NCBI RefSeq assembly: GCF_003626695.1
Contig: NZ_RBAH01000002.1
Coordinates: 248,001-312,000 of the forward strand
Direction of reading: 5' to 3'
From: Paenibacillus ginsengarvi
Lineage (GTDB): Bacteria > Bacillota > Bacilli > Paenibacillales > NBRC-103111
Length of the DNA stretch: 64,000 bases
Shown: positions 8,631-17,773 of the stretch, in pieces
Layout: the number at the start of each line of letters is the position of its first letter
Numbering within the stretch: the first letter of the stretch is position 1
The notes under the pieces: generated by a model
The model's database searches: none
What the model saw: the letters and a program-made list of their open reading frames with translations, nothing else
Told to the model about the DNA's origin: nothing
Position numbers and translations under genes: made by a program

Positions 8631-10403
8631 ATGAAGGAACATGAACCAAACAAATGGGAGGACAGTGAACGTTCTCACGCAGGGCTAAGCAGGAGAAAAA
8701 TGCTTGCTTCTGTCGGCATGGCAGGAGCTGTGCTTGCATCCGGAGCGTTTATGACCGATGTGTTTGCCAAGCCTTCACAGACCGTGACAGAGAATGTGTA
8801 CGGAACAGGGCAACCGTGGCTGGCGCATTGGGCCAAGCTCGGAGCGGTGAATGTTCTCGATTATGGCGCAAAGGGGGACGGCGTGACAGACGATACGGCA
8901 GCTTTTGCTGCTGCTGCCAGCGAAGGGAAGCCGATTCTCGTCCCGAAGACGGCGGCATGGTATGTGCTGCAGACCATGATCCATTTGACCAACTCGATCA
9001 TCGGCATCGGAATGCCGGACATTCGCATGCAGCAGCCGGACGGATCGGATAGCAAACGGATGTTTTCCGTTTTAGGGTATCGCGGTGGCGGCTTGCATAT
9101 TGCCGGTTTGCGTTTGGACGGGCAGTATACGGGCGGGGAACTGGGAGAGCAATCGCATCTGCTCCGCATCATTGATTCGCGGCGCGTCCATGTCCATCAT
9201 AACGTCCTGGTCGACCCTTACGGAGATTGTGTCTATTTGGGTTCCCACAACGGTGTCTCGTTTACGGACCCTTGCGAGCAAATCTACATTTACGACAATG
9301 AAATGTCGGGTCCGAGGCGGTGCGTCGTTGCAATCGTATCGGCACGAAACGTCTGGATTCGAAATAACGTGATGAGTCATCCGCACAATTATGTGGCGTG
9401 TATCGATATAGAGCCGAATAAAACTTCGACGGGCAAGGAGCTGGTGGAAGATGTATGGATTGAAGGCAATACCTTTTACTCCACCGGGCATTTTGTAAAC
9501 TCGTTAACGCCCAATGTCGGCCTGCCGAACAAACGGATTACGGTTCACAACAATCAAGGGAGATCCCGCTATTTATTTCGCTGCAATTCCAATTATGAGG
9601 GCAATACGGAAGACGTCCGCATTACGAACAATTTGTTTTACGGATCGGTTGGCGAGGCGCGGATGTTATCCATCTCGAAGATTTTAAAAGGATTAGTGAT
9701 CCGCGGCAATCAGGATTACGCGACAGGCGCTCAAGGATGGGTAATTCAAAATGCGGTCGCACCTGTTATTGCGGACAATAACATCGAGGCAAGCCGTTCT
9801 GTGGCGATGGCGTTATGGAACTGCAAGCAGGTCAAGCTGCACGGCAATCAGATCAAAGATGTATATTCGTCGTATGGGGCTGTACAGTTTCTCGGAACTC
9901 CATCGAGCGGGCATCACATTAGCTCCAACTCGCTGGTTCATACGGACTACGGTTTTGTGTTCAAGGAAGTGGTGACGGATACGTTATTCGACGGGAATAG
10001 CATTGACGCGAAACGGTTTGCGATCAAGATAGAACCGGAGAGCCAATCTTCCGACATCAAGATCACCGGAACCAACTTGTTTACGGGAGAGGGGATTCCT
10101 GTCGGAGGCGCGAACACGCTTCCCCGTCTCTATACGCCGGAAGCTCTGTCGAAAGGGGCCGCTGTCACATGGGCAGACGCCATTCCGGTGTCGGGGACAT
10201 GGAGTCAAGGCAGTCTCGTGATGAACCTCCTTGCACAATCGTCAAGCACGCTGGGTTGGGTTTGCGTGCAGGGAGGTACGCCAGGACAATGGCAGCCGTT
10301 CGGCATAGTCGGGGAAGAGCGGCTTGTGCTGAAGGCGCCGGGCGGAAGCCGGTATTCCATCCAAGTTGACAACACGGGTGCGTTATTGACACAGCCGTTG
10401 TAA
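8631..10403 (+). CDS. TAT-exported right-handed beta-helix protein (pectate-lyase-3-like)
   Basis: This 590-residue protein has a twin-arginine signal (SRRKMLASVG, about residues 20-29, then a hydrophobic stretch ending near VFA). It then carries the pectate-lyase-3/GH28-like start DYGAKGDGVTDDTAAF and a long parallel beta-helix with many Asn-rich rungs. The C-terminus has the GTPGQWQPFG element seen in similar proteins. Such folds cleave or bind acidic polysaccharides; the substrate cannot be read from the sequence. I chose ATG 8631 because GGAGG precedes it by about 8 bases. A paralogue with the same plan, broken by a stop codon, lies at 38333-40555. A perfect cre site and an AraC gene lie upstream, and a terminator follows. 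Confidence 0.82.
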   Translation: MKEHEPNKWEDSERSHAGLSRRKMLASVGMAGAVLASGAFMTDVFAKPSQTVTENVYGTGQPWLAHWAKLGAVNVLDYGAKGDGVTDDTAAFAAAASEGKPILVPKTAAWYVLQTMIHLTNSIIGIGMPDIRMQQPDGSDSKRMFSVLGYRGGGLHIAGLRLDGQYTGGELGEQSHLLRIIDSRRVHVHHNVLVDPYGDCVYLGSHNGVSFTDPCEQIYIYDNEMSGPRRCVVAIVSARNVWIRNNVMSHPHNYVACIDIEPNKTSTGKELVEDVWIEGNTFYSTGHFVNSLTPNVGLPNKRITVHNNQGRSRYLFRCNSNYEGNTEDVRITNNLFYGSVGEARMLSISKILKGLVIRGNQDYATGAQGWVIQNAVAPVIADNNIEASRSVAMALWNCKQVKLHGNQIKDVYSSYGAVQFLGTPSSGHHISSNSLVHTDYGFVFKEVVTDTLFDGNSIDAKRFAIKIEPESQSSDIKITGTNLFTGEGIPVGGANTLPRLYTPEALSKGAAVTWADAIPVSGTWSQGSLVMNLLAQSSSTLGWVCVQGGTPGQWQPFGIVGEERLVLKAPGGSRYSIQVDNTGALLTQPL

Positions 10404-10436
10404 CAGATCCGTTTGGCAGCAGGGCGGCAGATCGGC

Positions 10437-10485
10437 AACAAGCGGTTGGGTAGCGGGTTTCCGCAGCTCAACCGCTTGTTTGTTT
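10437..10485. terminator. Bidirectional terminator between convergent genes
   Basis: A perfect 10-bp stem (10439-10448 with 10469-10478) with an inner GC stem is followed by TTTGTTTG. It separates the beta-helix gene from the converging GH63-like gene. Confidence 0.7.
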
Positions 10486-10524
10486 GCATGCAGCTCGTGA
10501 CTCGAACAGGAAAACAGGCCCGTG

Positions 10525-11724
10525 TCAGGACTGGAATTTCAAGTGCTGCCACAGGCGAGCCATCGCCAGGAACGGGTTATGTCCCAGGTAGTCGCGGCAT
10601 GGCGTGTTAAACGCCGTATACGGTTTGCGCGTGAGGCTGTCCGGCGCTTCGCCGTGCGGGTGATAAAACTCCCAGATCGCCCCTGTCTGCGCAAATTGCT
10701 CGGCTGAGGCGTCAAGTGCCCCCTCCAGCAATTGCAGTGCTGCGTCGAAACGGTTGTAGTGCATACAACCCCGTGCCGCCCAATAAGTCATACTGTTCCA
10801 TACCGGCCCGCGCCACATCCGCAATTCAAACGCCGGATCGGAAACGGCGACGGTAGCGAGCGGGTGTTTGGTGAAAAACCGCTTCGGGTTTAGCAGATGT
10901 TCGTCGATCACCCGGTTCGCTTGTTGCGGCGTGGCTGCTCCTACTACAAGCGGCCACATCCCTTCCTGCGCCCCCGGTTTAGGACCTGATTGCGCCATGG
11001 TCCAACTATCGTAAAAGAAACCGGTCTGTTCATCGTACAGCTGCTGTTGAATCGCCAGCTTAAGTTCCTCGCTGCGCTGCACAAAAGGCTCCGGATCGCT
11101 GCCGAGCTGCCGGGCCCACTGCGCGGCGTATGTATACAACTGGTAGACGTGGGACGTCGCATCGACACAAGCGGATGGGTGACGGGGGGCTTGGTCAAAC
11201 CGAATCCCGTCGTCGACGCCGCTTTCCCATTTGCGCGTCATAATGTCCATGTAGTAATAGCCGAAGGGCGCTTTACGCTCCGATTCGAACCAGCCGATTT
11301 GCCGCTGAAGCGCATTGTATCCGGTATGAAGCAAATCGTTGTCCGCATATTGCCTCACATATTCGTCCAAAGCAACCGGCCATACCGGCGGGTGGCTCAG
11401 TTCCATATTCCATTTGGCATTCCCGTCCCGCATTATAATCGTGCCGGGCAAAACGCCGTTTTCCCCCTGAAAGCCGAGGTAGTTCAGAAACTGCTTTTTG
11501 GCGTGGTCCTGGTGGGTAGGCAACCTATCGAATAGGGCATGAATCAGATCCCAATGGCCAAATGCGGGACCGTAGCAGTACCCTGGACCGATTTCCTCCC
11601 AATCATACCGGAACGGAGCCACCGCCGGCCGTACGCTGCGTTGATGCAGCTCCCATGTATATTGCAGAAGCGGCTGCCAGGCCGGTTTCCCAGTTTCCTT
11701 CCATTTCGTTTCCTCTTGAATCAT
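10525..11724 (-). CDS. GH63/MGH1-like alpha-glycosidase
   Basis: This 399-residue, leaderless and so presumably cytoplasmic enzyme has an (alpha/alpha)6-barrel of the GH63/mannosylglycerate-hydrolase (MGH1-like) type. The sequence shows the two catalytic acid regions expected: ESGVDDGIRFD (general acid aspartate) and IWEFYHPHGE (base glutamate), plus WRGPVWNSMTYW, a signature of GH37/GH63 enzymes. It would cleave alpha-linked glucose or mannose from a small oligosaccharide or glycoside inside the cell. ATG 11724 is preferred, with AAGGAG about 10 bases upstream; an in-frame ATG at 11772 has no clear site. It is transcribed towards the beta-helix gene and may be monocistronic. GH15- or GH37-type activity is an alternative reading. 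Confidence 0.75.
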   Translation of the reverse strand: MIQEETKWKETGKPAWQPLLQYTWELHQRSVRPAVAPFRYDWEEIGPGYCYGPAFGHWDLIHALFDRLPTHQDHAKKQFLNYLGFQGENGVLPGTIIMRDGNAKWNMELSHPPVWPVALDEYVRQYADNDLLHTGYNALQRQIGWFESERKAPFGYYYMDIMTRKWESGVDDGIRFDQAPRHPSACVDATSHVYQLYTYAAQWARQLGSDPEPFVQRSEELKLAIQQQLYDEQTGFFYDSWTMAQSGPKPGAQEGMWPLVVGAATPQQANRVIDEHLLNPKRFFTKHPLATVAVSDPAFELRMWRGPVWNSMTYWAARGCMHYNRFDAALQLLEGALDASAEQFAQTGAIWEFYHPHGEAPDSLTRKPYTAFNTPCRDYLGHNPFLAMARLWQHLKFQS

Positions 11725-11894
11725 CGGTATCGTCTCCTTGTCTGCATTCGATATTATCGGACTCAGGCTCATCCTACGGCAAACAACGAGCGGATAAAAT
11801 GGATGGATTTCCGTTTCGTATGTACAAAATTAAAAAGGGGGGATACGCCAGATTTTTCTGAGACGAATCATGGAACCGGCAGCAATGAAATGAC

Positions 11895-11943
11895 AAAAAA
11901 AATCGTTGTTCGGTTGCTCGTGGCAACATACAACGACTTTTTT
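11895..11943. terminator. Terminator after the GntR gene
   Basis: Two stacked stems (903-908 with 931-936, and 913-917 with 923-927, numbers after 11000) lie between an A run and a T run, so the hairpin can work in both directions. It follows the stop of the minus-strand GntR gene. Confidence 0.7.
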
Positions 11944-11986
11944 CAAAAGGAGCTCCTTTATTTTGACGAACATAATTAGCTTTATT

Positions 11987-12670
11987 CTATTGGTTCGTAA
12001 TTAACACATCCAGCACGGACAAATGCTTCCTCATGATCGCTTTCGCTTCGTCCACATTTTTTTTTCGGATCTGCTCTACTATTTGCTTATGCTCCTCGAA
12101 GGAGACAATCGTATTTCTGATATCGACGAAATGCCGCTCCCGAATATGGTTAAAAAATTCGCCTACCACATCGCTTAATTCGAAAAAGGTCTGGTTGCCC
12201 GTCGCCCTGAACAGGGCTCGATGAAACGCTAGATCTTCCTCTACCGGGAGTTTTCTTTTTGTAATGCTATGTTCCATTTGCTTGTTTGCAAGTTCCAGCT
12301 GCTCCAACAGATGGAGATCATAATGCTCGATGGCCATTTCAATAGCACAGAGCTCCAGTGCTCTCCGTGTATCGATAAGCTCCTTGATCCTCTGCTCATT
12401 ATGTTTCCATTGAAAGGATACTTGATCCATAAATGGCTTAAATGAGGGCGCATCCAAATAAATTCCACCACCCGCTTGAATCCGCAAAACCCCCAGCGTC
12501 TCCAATATCTTCAGCGCTTCACGGACAACGGAGCGACTGACCTTTAGCATATCGATCAATTGATTCGCGGAAGGAAGCTTATCTCCAGCTTTAAGCTCAT
12601 GTTCGACAATATATAACTTTATCCGATCAGACACGATTTGTGGCAGTGTTGTTTTCTCGGCTAAATCCAT
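11987..12670 (-). CDS. GntR/FadR-family regulator (FCD domain)
   Basis: This protein of about 227 residues has an N-terminal winged helix (LPSANQLIDMLKVSRSVVRE region) and an all-helical C-terminal FCD ligand domain with the usual His/Asp metal-site residues. FCD regulators commonly sense organic acids or acidic sugars such as uronates. I place the start at ATG 12670 because the promoter of the divergent operon (12737-12765) lies inside the longer reading frame that begins at 12823; the ribosome site is weak, so the exact start is uncertain. The gene is divergent from the binding-protein operon at 13014, and a candidate operator sits at that operon's transcription start. Confidence 0.82.
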   Translation of the reverse strand: MDLAEKTTLPQIVSDRIKLYIVEHELKAGDKLPSANQLIDMLKVSRSVVREALKILETLGVLRIQAGGGIYLDAPSFKPFMDQVSFQWKHNEQRIKELIDTRRALELCAIEMAIEHYDLHLLEQLELANKQMEHSITKRKLPVEEDLAFHRALFRATGNQTFFELSDVVGEFFNHIRERHFVDIRNTIVSFEEHKQIVEQIRKKNVDEAKAIMRKHLSVLDVLITNQ

Positions 12671-12736
12671 ATCCCACACATCCAATTCTATTAATAGGGT
12701 GATCGTATCATAAAATGAGGCTGGAATAAATAAGTG

Positions 12737-12791
12737 TTGACGTGCAGTCCAGGAATGGGTATTATTTGCAGTACGATGGTATAACCACCAT
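12737..12791 (+). promoter_or_regulatory. Promoter with GntR-type operator at +1
   Basis: TTGACG (12737-12742), a 17-base spacer and TATTAT (12760-12765) form a near-consensus sigma-A promoter reading towards the SBP gene at 13014. Just downstream of the predicted start of transcription (about 12772) is ATGGT (12776-12780) mirrored by ACCAT (12787-12791), which resembles the TGGT-N-ACCA operators of FCD-type GntR repressors. This fits repression by the adjacent GntR protein. Confidence 0.55.
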
Positions 12792-12869
12792 ACTGGTTTT
12801 GAGCATGAATTGCAAATTTCCAATGAATGGATTCAAAAGGTTTCAATGAACGTGGAGGGGGGAAACCAT

Positions 12870-12941
12870 ATGCATTCAGGATTTTACATACTCCGGAACT
12901 ATGTAAGCGTATGCAAAAAAGTGCAGCCGCCGCTGAAATAG
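12870..12941 (+). CDS. Possible 23-residue leader peptide
   Basis: A short frame, ATG at 12870 to TAG at 12941, has an unusually strong ribosome site (GGAGGGGGG about 6 bases upstream). It lies in the leader of the binding-protein operon, 72 bases before its start. The peptide (MHSGFYILRNYVSVCKKVQP and three more residues) has no recognised family. It may be a translated leader or a chance frame. A sequence resembling cre but with two mismatches lies within it at 12902-12915. Confidence 0.3.
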   Translation: MHSGFYILRNYVSVCKKVQPPLK

Positions 12942-13013
12942 GGTTCAGCGTGATCGATGCGTTGTAAGCGGTAGAAGATACTCACTACTACTTTTTTTAA
13001 AAGGGGAATTAAC

Positions 13014-14324
13014 ATGCCAAAAAGAAGGTACTCGTTAATGTTGGGCTGCGTCATGATTTCATCCATCAGTTTACTCGCTGCATGCGGGGGAAGTAAGCCT
13101 AGCGAAGGAGAACAGAAGACGACGGTAATTCCTCAGGAGCCGACAGAGGTGTATTTTCTGAGCACCAGTACCTATTGGTGGGATGAAGCCACTTTTATGA
13201 AAGAGTTTGGGGAACCGCTGCAGAAAAAATACCCTCATATTATTCCGAAAACGATCAAGCCCACTGGGATGAACACGAAGGTCATAGAGGGCTACATTGC
13301 CGCCAAACAGCCAATTGATGTTATTCTCGCCGCCAATGCGAGTTATCTCCTCTATCTCAAACCGTATGAGTTTTCCTCGGATATTGAACCGTTTGTCAAG
13401 CAATATAACATGGATTTGAATCGGTTTGCCCCGGAATTTATCGATATGAACCGGAAGCTTGGCGAAGGTAAGCTGATCGGGCTGCCGCTGCAGGATAGTC
13501 CGACGCAAATCTTGTACAATAAAGGGATTTTCGATAAGTTTGGCGTTCCTTATCCTCCTCACGATCAATGGACATGGGATGAGATGTTTGCTTTGGCCAG
13601 CAAGGTGACGCGTATGGATGGCGGGACGCAATATTATGGCGTCCGCATGCATTCCACTTTTTTTCGCAGGAATCCCTTTTCTCTTGAATACGTGGATCCA
13701 AAGACGAGCAAAGCCATTTTTAATAACGATATGGGTAAAAAGGTATCCGAGATGTACCTCAGGCAATATGAAAAGTCGGATACTGCGGGACTGGCGCCCG
13801 ATGGAGCGAAAATGTTTTTCGAGGACAGAACGTTGGCGATGTGGATGGGCTTGGGAGCGAGTTACAATACGCCAGAACGTTACAAAGGAATGGAATGGGA
13901 TATGGCGCCGATTCCTGTACTGCCGGAAAAAGGTCGTATAAGCGTGCAGCCTTATCCGGATTATATGTACTTATCCAGTACAAGTAATCATAAGGATCTG
14001 GCCGTGCAGGCGATGGAGTTTTTTACGTCCGATTCGTTCCAGTTGGAACGCTCTAAAAATGCCTATACGACGCCTCTGAAAAGCAACGAGATTAAAGCGG
14101 CTTTTGGTCAGAACGCCGATATGTTTAAGGGCAAAAATATAAGTGCCATGAGTCCTGTGAAGTACGCTCCCGTAACTACGTACGATCAGTATACGAACCA
14201 GGCGGCGGCAACCATACTGCCCAAATATGTAAATGAAGTGCGGGACGGCAAAACCGATATCAATTCCGCCTTGCGTCAAGCGGAGGAAGAAGTAAACAAG
14301 TATATAGAACAAAATCGGAAATAA
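13014..14324 (+). CDS. Family 1 extracellular sugar-binding lipoprotein (orphan SBP)
   Basis: This 436-residue protein has a lipoprotein signal with lipobox LAAC (lipidated Cys24), so it sits on the outer face of the membrane. The body shows the bilobed SBP_bac_1 pattern, including DKFGVPYPP, WTWDEM and the DGGTQYYGV stretch that recurs in the three other orphan SBPs of the window. It probably binds an oligosaccharide released from a polymer. No ABC permease or ATPase for sugars is encoded nearby, so it must share a transporter encoded elsewhere or act as a surface glycan binder. It is the first large gene of an operon with the exoprotein at 14354 and the sialidase-like protein at 17774, and is divergent from GntR. 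Confidence 0.9.
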   Translation: MPKRRYSLMLGCVMISSISLLAACGGSKPSEGEQKTTVIPQEPTEVYFLSTSTYWWDEATFMKEFGEPLQKKYPHIIPKTIKPTGMNTKVIEGYIAAKQPIDVILAANASYLLYLKPYEFSSDIEPFVKQYNMDLNRFAPEFIDMNRKLGEGKLIGLPLQDSPTQILYNKGIFDKFGVPYPPHDQWTWDEMFALASKVTRMDGGTQYYGVRMHSTFFRRNPFSLEYVDPKTSKAIFNNDMGKKVSEMYLRQYEKSDTAGLAPDGAKMFFEDRTLAMWMGLGASYNTPERYKGMEWDMAPIPVLPEKGRISVQPYPDYMYLSSTSNHKDLAVQAMEFFTSDSFQLERSKNAYTTPLKSNEIKAAFGQNADMFKGKNISAMSPVKYAPVTTYDQYTNQAAATILPKYVNEVRDGKTDINSALRQAEEEVNKYIEQNRK

Positions 14325-14353
14325 ACGAATCCCAATCGATGGAGGTGTTTGTG

Positions 14354-17300
14354 GTGAACCCCAAAAAGCTACCTCATACGCAGGGTCGATCATCATGGAG
14401 AAGGGTTCGTTTAGAAGCTTTTCAGATCAAGCGCCGAAACATGTTCCTTGTATGGCCGCTTGTCTTTTTTCTCTCGTTTTTTTCGTTGGAATGGAACGGT
14501 TTGACGCTGTCACCGCAAAAAGTCGCCGCCGCTGCGGTGGTAGTTCTCGATGATGATGCTTCTCAGTTGGCAGGATCGGGATGGTCGGTAACGAGTGCCA
14601 GCAGCGGAACTTACATCACCGATCATACCGGCACGTTGCCGAATCCTAACGGTGTGATGATGAAACCTGTCCCCGAAGGCCAATACTTGATCTACGGAGA
14701 CGAAGTCGCTGCAGCTGCCAACAAGTACACGTTTATGACCAAAGTATTCCCGATAGGCGCAGGCCCGTGGCTGTTGGAATTTGATGCCCGGATCGATGAT
14801 CTGATTGAAGTGAATGAGGCGCCGACATTAGGGATCATCAGAGGATTAAGCTTCGAAGTGAAGGCAGCGGGGAAGACGGTGAAGGTAACCCTCCAGCGAG
14901 ACAAGGTGCTGGTGAAGTCCAGCAGCATTCTGGTTGCGGATTATGAGCATTTAATACCAGACGATGGACTGTTTCATCGGTGGGGGATTGCTTACGATGG
15001 CAGCGGAAAAATGTTGCTGTCCATTGACGAGATGAGGATCGTTTCCTTCAACATAGCTCCTCCTGTTTCAAGCGGTGCGGACTCGCTCAAAATCATCAAT
15101 ACTTCGATGAATAGCGTCTCCGGTCATAACGAGGTTTATCTGGATCATCTGAAGATGACGGTTGGAGAACTGCCGCAATGGGCGCAGGTCGAACCGCGAA
15201 TTAAAGCGTTATCGGCGTCCCCCTATTCCGATTCGCAGGAAGTCGTGCTCGGAGGAGGGGTGGATGATATTCCTCCCAACTGGTTGTCCGGAGGCGAGCT
15301 GGAGATTCGGACGAAGTTGATCCAAGACGATCAAATCATTGCACAGATCAGCCAGATCCTTTCATCTACCCGTTTCCAGATTGCGCTTGCACCTGGGGGA
15401 CAGTCGGGAATCATGACCGCTAAAGCGGAGTTGTATTATAAAAGTCGCAAAGTGAATGAATTAACAAGTGACTTCTATGTATATTCTTCGGTTCATAAGG
15501 TAAACCCCGGTGATGCATTGGTATCTGTACCGGGTAGTGTCTACATGTACGACGACATGATCTGGTTGGAAGACAGCCAAGGACTCAAGGCGCCGTATGC
15601 CGGCTGGAAGACGGGAAAATATCATGATTTGGGCAGCAATGAGGACGAATTGTGGATCGCAAACGAACCGGGCGCCCATTCGTTGGAACTGCCGCTGGAG
15701 CTCCAAGGACGGTATGCCGTCTATGTCGGTTATGTGGCCAAGGCCGGCGGGTTCCAGGTTTCTTATGGAGAGGAAGCAAGCGGACAGGTTGAAGGGATCT
15801 CGACAGTGACCGGAACCACTTACGGTCTCAAGGCAATCGAAGAGCAATTTTTATTTGCAGGTCAATTCGCTGGAGAGCGCATACGGATTACTCCGCTGCC
15901 GGGTCAGCAGGCTTTCATTACGTATTTTAAGCTTAGAAGCCTGACAGCGGAAGAGTTGACGTTGTATGATTCGCAGAGCGAAGGGGCCGCCGGCAAACGA
16001 ACCATCTACAACAATGATGGATTCAGTAATTTCTTTCAGGGATTTTTCCCCACGACAAGCAAGCTGGAGGAAAAAGGGGTCGAGATTTACGCTGGCAAGG
16101 ATGTCGGGCAGATTGACTGGCAGTTGCTCGCCACCTTTACTTTAAACCATAACAGTTTATATGCCGGGGTTCCATTTGCCGGCTCGGAAGCCTATGAGAG
16201 TCAGATGAGGGACGGGGATAAGCTGGCACGACAACAAATTACTGCCATCAACGCCAGCGGACGATCACCGTTGCAGATTGTAGCCGAGAAAGCCGACCAA
16301 CTGGGCTTAAAGACGAATGCCTCCTTGCGAATGAACGCAGTCTATGATCCTGCAACAAACGGATACTTAAACGGTGCAGTTTATTACAATCAAATGCTCC
16401 CCTATCGCATCGCGGATAAGAATGGGACCGTGAATTTCAGGGTTGATTACGGGAATCTCGCCGTTCGGGAATATATGAAAAATGTCCTGCTGGAGGCTGC
16501 CGCCTTCCCTGGAGTAGATGGAATCAACCTCGATTTTGGCAGGTATCCGAATCTGTTCGGTTATAAGTCCGAACTAACGGATGCGTACCTGCTGCAATAT
16601 GGAATCGAGCCGAAAAATGAAACATCGGCTGCCGGGCTGGAACGCTGGGATCGTTATAAAGCCGAGGTGATTACGCAGATGTTGCGCGAGCTCCAACAGG
16701 CTTTGCCGACGAAACAGATCACGGTACGTTTTCCTTACGACGGGTATAAACAATACGGGTTGGATATTGATGCCTGGATCGCCGAGGAAGTGGTTGATAT
16801 GATCATCCCTACTACCCTCAGTCATGAACAATTTTTTGACATAACTCCTTTCGTGGAGGCTGTTGGCGATTCTGCCGTCCAATTGTACATCGGTACGACT
16901 CATTCCTTAAGCGGGCATGACTTGACGAAGGCGGAAGAAGATTTGATCAAGCAAGGTATTCCGGTTAACCGGGCGAGTACGGTAATGAGTGAGCTGCAAT
17001 ATCGTCTTAGAGCATACGATGCCTATCAGGCCGGAGCAGACGGCATTTACGTGTTCAACAACTGGAGCGGAAACAATAGTTTGAATAAGATCGGCGATAA
17101 GATCGACATTGAAAAATGGCATCATTTCGCTTATCCTGCCGATTTGGTCACGAATCTGATTGAAGCGGAAGCGCCTGTCCCCGGAGCCAACTCCAAGCCA
17201 TTAACACGTAACTTGACGGTTGCTACCCTGTTAAATACAGCAGTCGGAGGGACGTTACGCGCTGTGGATGCCGATGGAGATGAGTTAACGTATAGTCTCG

Positions 17301-17740
17301 TAGCGAACGGTCAGAAAGGAACGGCGAGTGTGACGGATTCTGCCTATGGGACGTTTAGCTATTTGCCCAATTTGGGCCAGACGGGCCTGGATACCGTAAC
17401 GTTTCGTGTTTATGACGGTCATGAATACTCGCTTCCAGCTACGATCACGGTAACGATTGAACCGGTCCATGTAAACGGGATGTTGTTGTCCGTAGGACAC
17501 TTTGCGGCGGAGAACGAAATTCAGTCCAGTTTTGCCGTCAATCTGAAGTATCGGCTGGATCTGATTCAACTGCTCTTGAATCAAGGGGCTGAACAACAGG
17601 CGGTTGCTTACATGGAGGACTTTAACCGTTACATCAAAGATCCTTCCGTTCGCGCATTGAATCTGCTATCTACCACGGCTGCGCAGGTTCTTGAACAGCA
17701 GGCGAATGCATTCATTCTGGCACTGAACACGATACGATAA
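14354..17740 (+). CDS. Secreted GHL10-like multidomain protein with C-terminal FIMAH domain
   Basis: This protein of about 1128 residues has a Sec signal (long hydrophobic stretch to about residue 55, AAAA cleavage area). A LamG/concanavalin-like region follows (about 68-270), then a beta-rich linker, then a TIM-barrel region like family-10-type GHL10 glycosyl hydrolases (about 540-930; VDGINLDFGRYP is the likely catalytic strand). Next comes a cadherin/Ig-like repeat (about 940-1040; VDADGDELTYSL) and a helical FIMAH-type end (about 1045-1125). I chose GTG 14354 because GGAGGTG at 14341-14347 is a perfect ribosome site, which rules out the ATG it overlaps at 14339. It probably attacks or holds an extracellular polysaccharide for the upstream SBP. 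The substrate is unknown. Confidence 0.75.
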   Translation: MNPKKLPHTQGRSSWRRVRLEAFQIKRRNMFLVWPLVFFLSFFSLEWNGLTLSPQKVAAAAVVVLDDDASQLAGSGWSVTSASSGTYITDHTGTLPNPNGVMMKPVPEGQYLIYGDEVAAAANKYTFMTKVFPIGAGPWLLEFDARIDDLIEVNEAPTLGIIRGLSFEVKAAGKTVKVTLQRDKVLVKSSSILVADYEHLIPDDGLFHRWGIAYDGSGKMLLSIDEMRIVSFNIAPPVSSGADSLKIINTSMNSVSGHNEVYLDHLKMTVGELPQWAQVEPRIKALSASPYSDSQEVVLGGGVDDIPPNWLSGGELEIRTKLIQDDQIIAQISQILSSTRFQIALAPGGQSGIMTAKAELYYKSRKVNELTSDFYVYSSVHKVNPGDALVSVPGSVYMYDDMIWLEDSQGLKAPYAGWKTGKYHDLGSNEDELWIANEPGAHSLELPLELQGRYAVYVGYVAKAGGFQVSYGEEASGQVEGISTVTGTTYGLKAIEEQFLFAGQFAGERIRITPLPGQQAFITYFKLRSLTAEELTLYDSQSEGAAGKRTIYNNDGFSNFFQGFFPTTSKLEEKGVEIYAGKDVGQIDWQLLATFTLNHNSLYAGVPFAGSEAYESQMRDGDKLARQQITAINASGRSPLQIVAEKADQLGLKTNASLRMNAVYDPATNGYLNGAVYYNQMLPYRIADKNGTVNFRVDYGNLAVREYMKNVLLEAAAFPGVDGINLDFGRYPNLFGYKSELTDAYLLQYGIEPKNETSAAGLERWDRYKAEVITQMLRELQQALPTKQITVRFPYDGYKQYGLDIDAWIAEEVVDMIIPTTLSHEQFFDITPFVEAVGDSAVQLYIGTTHSLSGHDLTKAEEDLIKQGIPVNRASTVMSELQYRLRAYDAYQAGADGIYVFNNWSGNNSLNKIGDKIDIEKWHHFAYPADLVTNLIEAEAPVPGANSKPLTRNLTVATLLNTAVGGTLRAVDADGDELTYSLVANGQKGTASVTDSAYGTFSYLPNLGQTGLDTVTFRVYDGHEYSLPATITVTIEPVHVNGMLLSVGHFAAENEIQSSFAVNLKYRLDLIQLLLNQGAEQQAVAYMEDFNRYIKDPSVRALNLLSTTAAQVLEQQANAFILALNTIR

Positions 17741-17773
17741 GCAACAATAAACTTAAACGGCGATGAGAGGAGC

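Noticed and set aside
12671..12823. 51-residue N-terminal extension of the GntR protein
   Set aside because: It would cover the divergent promoter, has no ribosome site and does not resemble a GntR N-terminus.
12902..12915. Fifth cre site before the SBP at 13014
   Set aside because: TGTAAGCGTATGCA breaks the consensus at two fixed positions, so it is mentioned only as a weak resemblance.
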